From Aspidapion aeneum (Eukaryota; Arthropoda; Insecta; Coleoptera; Brentidae), in NCBI GenBank assembly GCA_963576565.1, contig OY755047.1:32284851-32348850 (forward strand): a stretch of DNA of 64,000 nucleotides. The letters are read 5' to 3'. Both the position numbers and the translations under genes were made by a program. The notes beneath the pieces are model-generated. The model made no database searches. It worked only from the letters and a program-made list of their open reading frames with translations, and was not told the DNA's origin. This document shows, in pieces, positions 39,554 to 51,500 of the stretch (position 1 is its first letter; every line of letters starts with the position of its first letter).

Positions 39554-42500
39554 TAAGCATGGCTTTGTCAATGTTCACAGTATCTATGACAATAAAGTTA
39601 CTTTTAAATCTGAATCTGAATCAATCGTCATGCAACATATGTATGTTTGATAAAAAATCATTTATTTTTATTTTCCGATGCCTATAAATTAAAAAGGACG
39701 GAAGATACGGTTTTCTCAGTGCTTTAAACAATGCTAGAGTATGAATGAATTTGACTTTAATAAGTTTGTCGCGTCTCAACGTCTTTATACTTTTACACAG
39801 GTTGCCTACAGAATTTGACCAGTCATGTGTATTTAACAGGACGACTGTAGCTGTTACATAAAACAAATGGTTTAAGGCAACCAGTGATGTAGATTTTTTT
39901 ATCAGGATACAGGTTCAATGACCTTTCAAATTCTGTTAAATAAAGTATAAAGACCTTGGTCGCGTCTCTATTCCTTTAAGATATGTCATACATACAGAGT
40001 CTCTAGTTAAACCTGTTAATAGCGAGAGTTTGAAAGCTTAAAATATTAACTTTGGTAAATAACGTTTAACAGTGCTCTATATCAAAATGTTGGATTTTTT
40101 TGTCTGCAGCAGCCCTGAGAACTCAGTGTACGAGCGTTTGCTGTGTAACCAGAGGGTAGTGGGTTTTCGTCAGTCATCATGTAGTATGAATGTGACTGTA
40201 AATAAGATTGTGATTCTGTACTCGTACTATACCTTACATAGATGGTGTGGTTTCCATTCATTTTATGCCATACTGAAAATGTCTAGGGAGACTGTAACAT
40301 CGATGTATACGGCTACCACTACCTTGTTTTGAGGACCAGTCGTAAATTAATTTATTTAGTCTATTTCAACTCGCTTGTAGCCCCAAACTAACTTCCACTA
40401 TATTAAATAGAAAATCTGGCAAAAGCCTTTTTTATTTGAATTTTTGAGATTTAGGATTTTGTTGTTTGATAGGTATAATTAAACCAATTATACTAGAACA
40501 GTCTTCTTCCAAAGAAAGAGGTGAACGTAGAAATATCCTGCAAGATATGGTCACTGCCAATAGAAGCTCACAAGGCCCAAGTAGTAGTGGAATGAGACGG
40601 CTTTCAAGTAGAAGTGGTGTCGGTCATTATAGTTTAGGACCCCATAGGTAAGCACTAGTATTAAATTATACTTTACTTATATTGACCAAATAGGCCTATA
40701 AAAATAGACAAATAGATAGAAGATATTAAAATCTGTCACACATTGAGCAAGGCCAAAAAATATCAGCGTCACTGCTTATTTTCCATGGCGACCTCTAGGG
40801 GTCGTGGCTTATACTACGCTTGTAAGGTCACTGTGTTCTGAAGCCTGGCGCTGCAGTTTTCGTGATCCAGTGACGGTATATGCTTCTTCACCATAACGAC
40901 ATCTCAGGGTATCCGCTTGTACTTAAAATATGTGAAAAAATGGCAGCCAACGTTCCGTCGCCTCTATTGGAGTTGCGCAGTAGTCTAAACGCTATCTATT
41001 TTTCTATATCTATAAATAGTCGTTTCTAGGTATACCGGGTCTCAGACTGTGACTGTGACCACAGATAATCGAATATTGACAGATTGGATTTGACCAAAGT
41101 AAAAGCAACAAATCAAAAATGGTCGCCGTCCTGACATTTTTAACCATTGACATTTCGTTCTCTGGTTTAGAAATGTCAAGTAGTTTTTTTTAAATTAAAT
41201 TTGGGATGAAATCTAACTGTTAGAAACTGTTCATGGTCTCAAAACAGTTTTTTTTTCCATTAGAATAAAAAAATTCCGGGAATTTCTTTATTTTTCAACA
41301 AAAACACAATAAAAACAACAACTGACAGTCTCCGCCATTTTGACAAGGCCGTGATAAAATCAAAGCATAAGTGGTCTTGGTTAGGCTGCCTACTAGTGTC
41401 CAACTATTTTTATCACGTTTTCAATTGTAATGTCAAACGCATGGTGTACCCACTCTTTCTATTTTGGTTGGTTGTCAAATCCAATCTCTAGCTGTTCTAA
41501 TATCTCTGACTGTAACCGGGTTATGGAGTTTTGGGAGGTAAATCCAGCGAAAGAGTTGAATAAGTTTTCAAAAATTTTTAGTTTGTCTTTATAGTTCCTG
41601 CAGTTTTTGAGATATTTAGCTTAAATTTGGAAAATAGCTTAGATTAAGTTTAGGCCTAGTATGTAACGAGGGCTTACATGATTAAACATACCAAATACTT
41701 GTGAGAATCTACGAGATATTAATTATTTAAATATTTTTTTTATGTTCACTAAAAATTAATTTTTTGTTTTATCGAAAAACGTTTTGCTCCATTATTGATC
41801 AAAAAGTTTTTAGAACTTCCATAAGCTGTAAAATATATACCGGGTGGCCAGCAAAGTTTTGGGATAAATGTTGTTAATAACTTTTTTTACCACATAATTG
41901 AATTTAATTTAAAAAAAAACGTCGCTGCATAGTTAGATAACCATATTTTTAAGAAGATAAAAAATATAACTATTACCACAATTCAAGATGGCGGACAAGT
42001 TAAAATAACGTCATAATTCACTATAATTATTTTTGATATTGCCTATTAAAATAGTAAATTGCCGGGCTGGTAAAAAGCCGGTTTCTTGCTTAACAAAACA
42101 AAAAAGAAATCGTTGAAATCGATGGTGTACTTTTTGAGACACAACTTTTCAACCTTTTACCTTTTTCAATCTAAATTTCTCTTATTTAAACGTAAAAATA
42201 GTTTAGCAAACTTGTAGCTATTGTTAAATTTGATTAATTGGCCCGTAATGATAATGTAGGTATCTTAGCCTACGCTATGACCAACCAACAACCCTTAGAT
42301 TTGACCTAAGCTAAATGAACATTGCACTAAATATTAACTAGTCGATTTTCTTCTAGGGGTACTCACCAAAGCGTTGGCAAAAGTCACTCACGCGATCGCA
42401 GAAAATCGGCAGGTGACGAGAACTTCCTGTACGACCTCAACTTAAAAGTGCGCACGCACACCGACTCCGGTAAACAACTGTCAGATATGGAAATTTTGGA

Positions 42501-45500
42501 ACAGGTCACCGTTTTGAATTTAGATACAGGTAAGGATTGTGACACATAAACTCGCATAAAGCCGCCCTCACACGATCAGTATCACTGTCGGTATTTTTTA
42601 TTTATGTCTTTGTTTATAACTTTCGCAGGACAAAGACATACATTAAAATACTGTCGGTAATACTGACCGTGTGAGGACGGCTTTAGACTGCACTGCGTTC
42701 GCATAACGCATGCTGTGGCGTTCTAACCAATCGAAGATCCATTTGGCATCCTGCTGATTGGTTAGACCGGTATGCTACGGCATATGCAGGTTTCTGTATG
42801 AAGGCCTTAAAGATTTCAGTGTAAATAGGACGTGCCGTCACATTATTTATTTTAACATTATTTTTGTTAGCATTTACTAAATATACATTGTATATAAACC
42901 GACAAAAAAGTAGTAAATGCTAATATTTTTACCTAAATTAGATAAAAAATTGCATCCGCGCAAAAATTTAACACTTAATTTTCTTGTTGCAATTAAACTT
43001 GAAATATTAAAATTTGAGCAGGTTCTAGTATTTTTTTTTGTATGAATATTATGTTATTTTTTTGAGTTCAACACTAAAAGTAACCGTTGACGTGTAGGGC
43101 TAGATACGGAATGTGAGAGAAGAAGCTGATATAAGATCTAATCTTCCGTGATATGTGATATGTCTTTTGGATCAGCAACGAAGATGGAAACACTACCCAT
43201 TGCAGGCAGGATAAAGAACGATATAAGAAATAATATACAGCTCTCCCGCTCTAAGGGCAAAAGAAAGAAATTAAGCGACATTAGACTGAATATACTGCGT
43301 AGTAAAGATAGATTATTTGTCCCGTTTTGAACTCATCAGAATACCGTGGATAGCTTGCGTTTTTCTCAAACCCCTAAAGCGCAAAAGGGAAGCGGCGGAT
43401 CAGATCTACCCAATAAATTAAACATACTATTGTAGGCTTTTGATAAATTAGCCGTCACAGGTCCATTCAAGTGCGCATCGCAGTGTTGCATAATAATGTT
43501 GAGAGATTTTTGAAATTACTGACAATTTTTTTTAACCTTAACTCACGAATTTTATTTTAGATATCGTTTCAAAACAACTTTAGATTTATGAATGAAATTT
43601 TGATATTTTATTTCGAATACTGCGTTTAACTTTTTTATAAGTTTATTAGTAACAATTAGATCTAAATCTCATTAAGTTGTTCTTCCTTAAGTAAAGCGCA
43701 GTAAATCTATCTTCCTAATACCGTTCTCAGTTTAGCGACAAACATAATTTAATTTTAATAAGCAGTGAGTTACTGCACTTTTCTCAGTGATAACAGGACT
43801 TACTGCGTTCGATCTCTGCAAAGATGTAGATTTTTTAATTACTGCAAATTTCAAAGGTATTTTTTTTAAGAACAGCTAGAATAAATCATTATTTTTAACT
43901 CAAAATATTAAATTTGAAAATAATATACTGCGTTCTCCCTTTAAATGTATAGTATAGTTCGCATTTGTACATCATGTGACCTTTTAGTACACCCCTCTTA
44001 ATCGGCCTCAGCCTTTACCTAAAAATTTACGAACTAAAAAGGGACTGGACTGAAATTGCTCCGATATACTTTTAACCACAAGTTCTGGGTTACATAAAAA
44101 GTAGATTAATGAAAGGAAAAATGGATCCCAGGCATACCTGATACCTTCCTAGCCCATTAGCACATTTCAAGTGAACTCCATGCTATATCAGCCTTGAAAA
44201 TACTTTGTTGTAAATATCTCAGAAACTCAGAAAAAGCTCCTACGAAGTTTTAGGATATGTTGTTACTATATTCCAAAAACCGCATATTAATGCGATGCTC
44301 AGTTAAAAAGTAATCATTTTTTCAATTTTTTAACTGTCAAGAAATTCATTAGCATGAATGGATTTTGAAACAAATACAATCATACATATCATGCATATTT
44401 TATTTTAGAGGTCTTAAGGACTTCATCCATGGCTCGTTGGAAAGTAGAGGCTGCATTTTTGAGTCCAAATGGAATCCACTAGCGACGTCTAAAGTTGTAA
44501 AGTATTGGGCTCTAACTAATTTATCGAGTAAATCTGAAATATTAGGAATTGGATATCGATCTGTAATTGTTTTTTCGTTGATTTTGCGGTAGTCCACGAC
44601 AATTCTCCATTTTTGCTTTCCAGAGGCGTCCATTTTCTTTGGATTGATCCAAATTGGAGATGACCAAGAACTGCAAAATCTAATCAGCTCGTTACAGTGT
44701 CGAACACTATTTTTCATGAAAATCTTATGAAAATTTGTCCAGCGATTCCGAAGCTATCGTGGGCCGGAGAGATACACAACACACACGGACAGACGTCACG
44801 GCGAGACTGCTAAGATATGTCCAAATAGACATAAATAACACACTTTCATTTGATGTTTTTGACCAAAAACAATACCTTTATCGATTCCTGCGCGGACAAG
44901 GAAGGTAAAAATGTTTTAAAAAATTTTTTTTTGTGTTTAAGATTTTCATACTTTTTTAATGAAAAGCTGTTCAAAATTAAATTAAAAGCATCCAAACTTG
45001 TTTTAATGTCATTGGAGACAATGTTAAATAGAAAAAATAAGTAGGTTTTTTTAACTTTTAAATTTTTTATCGACTTTTCTTTTCGAATTTTATTACTTTT
45101 TCCATAAATCCACTTCTTTTATAAACCAGAACATATAATATATATAATCAGGTAGGTATTCGTGGGTAGAGGACAGACCAAAAAGAAACAAAGCTCCCTT
45201 TGGCAACGTTTCGGATTTAATTAATCCTTTTTCAAGCCTCAACAAAAAAATTTATAAACAAAAAAAATTTTGTTTATAAAATTTTAAAGTAAAATGTTCT
45301 TCGATCAACACTCACCCCTGTTCGCTGTACTTATGGACCCAAGAGACATTTCTATCTGAGGCTTGAAAAAGGATTAATTAAATCCGAAACGTTGCCAAAG
45401 GAAGCTTAGTTTCTTTTTGGTCTGTCCTCTACCCACGAATACCTACCTGATTCTATAATAGGACACAAAATGCACACATATAATATATATAGTTTGTCGG

Positions 45501-48500
45501 AATAGTTGGGAAACACCCTGTAGGATCCACTCAAATTTTAATTTTTCAAATTAAATTTGTTAACTAGGTACCGCGAAAATTAAGTTTTAAGTTTTCGCGC
45601 AGACAATCGATATATTTGTAAAGTTTTGATTTGGGTTTATTTCTCGTAAAAAAGAAGAACAAGTCCCAAGGATGCATTCAAGGTAGACAAAAACTGAAGA
45701 CAATTGCCTGTCTGTCTATAAATAATGCTTAAGTAGAAGCAATCACGCACTGGAATACATCTTGTATTAAAACAAGTGTAAAATTGTGCAAAACATGACT
45801 TTACTTTCAAAATGATCCTTTTTGATTTTAGCTTCTTTGGTTGGCGTTGAAGGTAGTTATTTATGTGTGATCCAGCACAATAATTGAATGTAGTGGCCTA
45901 AATTTAACCTTAGTTTATTTTGGCTTTTGTTTTTTCTTGTTAATTTAATGTTAACATTTAAAGAAAAAAAATAGTTAACTAGGGGACACCATCTAGTTAG
46001 TTTTGCCCTAAAGGCTTCGCTTTTTAATACAACCATTGCCCCATGAAGTTGTTTGCATGCGTCAATATATTTTTAGTTAACGTCCGATTAACCCCTTTGG
46101 GCTTAGTATAAATCCTCTGAAATATAGTAAACATTTACTTTCTCTAACCACGTAATACGTATCAAGTGTTCATCCCATTGTTTATGTTTATTTAGTGGTC
46201 GTATGTATTTAAATGACACTAGCGCCACAAATTATTCCTTATAACGATGCGTTAAAGTTCCTAACATAAATTAAACCTAATTTGGTAAGAGCTAGAGGCC
46301 CTGGATACCTTTGACTGATGTGTTTTCCCAGATGTCAGTAACTCTTATTGCCCTCTTTTTCTAGCACCATCTAGTTTTACATGTTAAACCGATTTCTAGA
46401 TATATATATAGATATAACTCTCTCCGTCGTTCCCTAGACATCTTTTTTACGTTTTTGTTATTTTGGGTTAGGAAATACTTACAAATTTTTAACAAACCAA
46501 ACATTTTACTAACCCCGAAAATTAGTAGATGAGACTTTAAGCTCTTAATACAATTCATGACCTTGAAACAGCGCCATGTAACTAGTGAGTTAAACTATTC
46601 TTGGCGCTCTACTCCTTGTATACAATTATACTTTTAGTTTGTTTTCTATGTCCGAATTTACAGCGTCATGGCATAGCTCAAGAGTTGAGTTAAAGGTGGC
46701 GGGTATACTGTGGAGCTTGCGGCAGAGTAACAACATTTTGATTAAAAGTATTAATGCCGTATGCCAATCTGCAAGTGTCAATAATATTTTATTTAAAACA
46801 AATTTTCCATCAATCAAAGAGATTTGCTCACCTCTGCTGTGAAACAACTGTCAAAATGTATTGAGGACCTCTAGCAAGAACTGTTCCGGTTCTAACTAGT
46901 TGACGGTTAGTTATTGACATTTCTTTCTTTTCACCTTTCTTAACCGCCTAACTAAAATAAACTAACCTAAAATACCAATACTATTATAGTCTTGTGTGTG
47001 TGTGTGTGTTTTCAGAGAGTTACTTGCAGCTTTTGAAAGCATATTAAAGCGCCATAGCCTAGTTACAAACTGCGCAAGCTTAATATTCAATTTTCAAACT
47101 ACATCTAAGAGATGACGCTACGTTTTAAAAGTCCGAGTGAGAATGAATAAAGGATATTTGGTTGGAAGTTAAATAAATATTTTAAAATTGGTAAACAGTC
47201 AAAGTTGTTTGTAAAAAATAGATAAAAATGTTAATGTTTGTTCGTTCTCACCAATTTTTCAACACCCACGCAAATTAATAGTACCTATTGTAGAATTATC
47301 AGAGCGTCTAGCAGTCATAAAATCTTAAAGTTCGAATTTGTGAAAAAAGCACTTTTAAATGATTTAAAAAAATGTACTTTAGATGTGATCTTTGTATCGG
47401 CCAAAGATTCTGCACCAAAATAAAAAAAGCTGCTAAATGTTCTGAATTTTATAGAACACCATCAATGTTTTTTAATAAATGACGCTTTCACACCTGTTCA
47501 CTTGTTGATGCATTTTTAAATATTTTCCAAACTTCTTGGGAATATTTGCCTTACTTATGTATTTGACAGGTGAAAGAATACCACTTAGCGTAGCGGAGGA
47601 CAAACTACCTCAGTGCATCAATCCCTTGTCACTTCACATAATGCGGCTTACGTCGGAGTATGTCAGCTCCTCGAGTATGGACAAAGGTAATTTTCGTTTT
47701 TTGTTAGTATTTCTGATAGTTTCCTAAAATTTTTGTTCTTAAAACTTAAATAAAGCTTTTGTTTAGAATAAGTAGACGCTTTAAAAAAAATATATTTAAG
47801 CTTTTTTTGTTTATAGCCAAGAAGGCTAATTAGTTATTTTGATTAAACTTTATTTACAGTGATTACATGGTGACGGGCGTAATGTTTAATAAAAAAAATG
47901 TGGAAGTTCTATCTGGGGGCACGGCAGTGCCCCGTCAAGTTTGCGAAAACCGCTGTGCCATCTTTTCTTGAAACATTTCAGCCCATATTTGACCTATCTA
48001 TAACTCTACTTTGGATTGAGATACGAAACTCAAACTTTGCACACTCGCAGACCTTAATAGATCTATAAATCCCTACATGGACTTCTATAAAGCAGTAAAG
48101 TAGTAATAGCAAAGTTTAAAGAACATTTTCAAACTAGTAAGAACCTTTAATTTTGAAATTTCTATTGGAGAACTTGGCTATACTTTTATCTTCATCTTCA
48201 TTCTGTTTATGGACTACCATTCTCGCGTACTTCGTTTCTTTTTACATGGAATGCTTTTTTATGATTTATGTTTTTAGCAACATTGTATGATTTATGAAAT
48301 TTGATACTTTTAATAAATATCTGCTTTACTGATATTTGTAATTCAGAATAAATCAGATTACTGCAAAGTATGATATTTTTTTGACAAAGTTATGTGAGAG
48401 GCATTAAAAAAAACCCTCTTCTTTACAAATATGGGGCGATCCCTAAATTACGTAACGTTCGATATTAAATGTGAAAGGAATTTTTTGAGGTTTGGTCATA

Positions 48501-51500
48501 GACTAAATAAGTTAATTTACGGGCTGGTCCTCAAAACAAGGGAGTGGTAGCCGTATACATCGATGTTACAGTCTCCTGACACATCCTCAGTACGGTACAA
48601 AAAACCAACCAAAATTAATGAAAAGGTGACAAAATCTGAAAAGGAAAAATGAAATGTGGATACCCACTTTAGAAAACCAATTGCCAGTTTGCGGTATCAG
48701 CTAGGGTAGTATAAGAGAGTTTTGTACTATCGAGAGTTGCGAATGGTCATTGCCACTTGGGCTTAAGTTTCCATTTCAAAGATCTCTTCAAATAGCACAA
48801 TTACCCCTATAGTTTGACGTCACAGGGTTCATATCAAATTTTCCTTAGCGGTATCCTACAGAAAACTTGAAATGAAGAACCTCGGGCGCCACTCTAAGAA
48901 ATAATGGAGCTTAGAGTCTCCTGTGCCTCTCGGGTAGCTTTTAGACAGTGGAGAAATCCAGGCAAAAAGAAATAAATAAAATAATTAAAATAAAAATAAA
49001 AATACTATAATTGAAGTCAAAAATATAATTTTTATTATTTTTCAAAGGAACATTATTTTTCACTTCATATCTTTTAATAAAGCCTAATTAACAAAAATGA
49101 TTTACCAAAACTAAATTCATCAGCTTACAAATCAAATTAAAAAAAAAACAATGATATTCTAAAAAGAATGTAACGAGGAAATTTTAACTTTAATTTAGCA
49201 CAGGCAATGATGCGTAAATATATATTAGGTTAAAACGGAAAGCGGTGAGATTAGTTTATGAAAAAGCGAGAACTGACATGTAGCAAAAATCAATGCACAA
49301 AGCGCAGGAAAAAAAACCCTAAGCCAGAAAGCATAGCACCAGTATTTAGCGGAATTGGAAAACTGTTGCTCTAGTTTAAATATATACAAAAAGGTTAAAC
49401 CAATTTAAGACAGTCGGAAACTAAAATATAAACAGCATTATTTTAGTTACTTTGGATTAGCAAAATAGTAAAATACAGACTTTGGTAAAACGTCGTTTTT
49501 AACAGCTAAGTTGCCAAAGTCAAAGCTGGTAAAAGCAATTTAAATTATTATTGTTATAAAGCTAAGTTGCCGAAGCCAAAGCGGGAAACAATAAATTTTA
49601 ATTTACAGTTAATAAATTAAAATAAATCAAACAATTTAACTAACAAATTCCGAACAGGTAAAATGAATCGTGAATACAAGAAATCCCATCCCTTTTTTAC
49701 ATTTGTCTGTTTGATTCATTTTGTTTTATGAATTCTTTTAAAACAGTGATTTATTCAAAAGCACTATTTTTAGAAGCCAAGTTGCCGGAGCCAAAGCTGG
49801 TAAAAACAGTGTGCATAATTGTTGTTATAAAGCTAAGTTACAGAAGCCAAAGCGGGAAACAACAAATTTTAATTAACAGTTAATAAATTAAAATAAATCA
49901 AACAATTTAACTAACAAACTCAGAACAGGTAAAATAAATCGTGAATACAAGAAGTCCCCTTTTTTTTTACGTTTGTTTGTTGGATTCATTTGGTTTTATG
50001 AATTTTTTAAAACAGTGATTTATTCAAAAGGACTATTTTTAGAAGCCAAGTTGCCGGAGCCAAAGCTGGTAAAAACAGTGTGCATTATTGTTGTTATAAA
50101 GCTAAGTTGCAGAAGCCAAAGCGGGAAACAACAAATTTTAATTAACAGTTAATAAATTAAAATAAATCAAACAATTTAACTAACAAATTCAGAACAGGTA
50201 AAATGAATCGTAAATACAAGAAATCCCTTTTTTACGTTTGTCTGTTTGATTCATTTTGTTTTATGAATTCTTTTAAAACAGTGATTTATTCAAAAGGACT
50301 ATTTTTAGAAGCCAAGTTGCCGGAGCCAAAGCTGGTAAAAACAGTGTGCATTATTGTTGTTATAAAGCTAAGTTGCAGAAGCCAAAGCGGGAAACAACAA
50401 ATTTTAATTAACAGTTAATAAATTAAAATACATCAAACAATTTACCTAACAAATTCAGAACAGGTAAAATGAATCGTAAATACAAGAAATCCCTTTTTTA
50501 CGTTTGTCTGTTTGATTCATTTTGTTTTATGAATTCTTTTAAAACCGTGATTTATTCAAAAGGACTATTTTTAGAAGCCAAGTTGCTGGAGCCAAAGCTG
50601 GTAAAAACAGTGTGCATTATTGTTGTTATAAAGCTAAGTTACAGAAGCCAAAGCGGGAAACAACAAATTTTAATTAACAGTTAATAAATTAAAATAAATC
50701 AAACAATTTAACTAACAAATTCAGAACAGGTAAAATGAATCGTAAATACAAGAAATCCCTTTTTTTACGTTTGTCTGTGTGATTCATTTTGTTTTATGAA
50801 TTTTTTTAAAACAGTGAATTATTCAAAAGGACTATTTTTAGAAGCCAAGTTGCCGGAGCCAAAGCTGGTAAAAACAGTGTGCATTATTGTTGTTATAAAG
50901 CTAAGTTACAGAAGCCAAAGCGGGAAACAACAAATTTTAATTAACAGTTAATAAATTAAAATAAATCAAACAATTTAACTAACAAATTCAGAACAGGTAA
51001 AATGAATCGTAAATACAAGAAATCCCTTTTTTTTACGTTTGTCTGTTGGATTCATTTTGTTTTATGAATTTTTTAAAACAGTGATTTATTTAAAAGCACT
51101 ATTTTTAGCCAAGTTGCCGGAGCCAAAGCTAATAAAAACAGTGTGCATTATTGTTGTTATAAAATTAATTTATCATTTTGAAAAGCAGTAAATTAAATAA
51201 AGCAACTAGAGCAATAGTTCTTAAAATAAATTAAAAAAAAATAATACGGACTGGTGCTTACCTGGTGATTTCGGATTCACACACCGGAAAATAAAACTTT
51301 GGAAAACTTCTGAAAACTATCGGCGACGACTGCTAACAGGTGAAAAGGGCCTCCGAAAATCCTGTACCTCCTTTTATATTAAATTAAAAATTGGCGCAAA
51401 AAATGCAAGATAAGAAAATAATTTACCTTATATGGTATAAAATTTATTCTCGAGCCATTTTTAGTAATAAAATAAACAAAGGTTTTATCAAGAATAAAAA

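Noticed and set aside
43148..43330. 60-codon basic open frame in intron 9
   Set aside because: No homology recognised, no splice sites in phase with WDR44, common length for chance in this window.
45380..45420. Active hammerhead ribozyme
   Set aside because: Has a stem followed by GAAAC but lacks the CTGANGA core.
50203..50684. Repeated 71-codon open frames ([10 protein letters not shown]...) in the LTRs
   Set aside because: They arise from the 266-bp tandem unit and run antisense to the element; other units of the same array carry indels or stop changes, and nothing suggests a protein.
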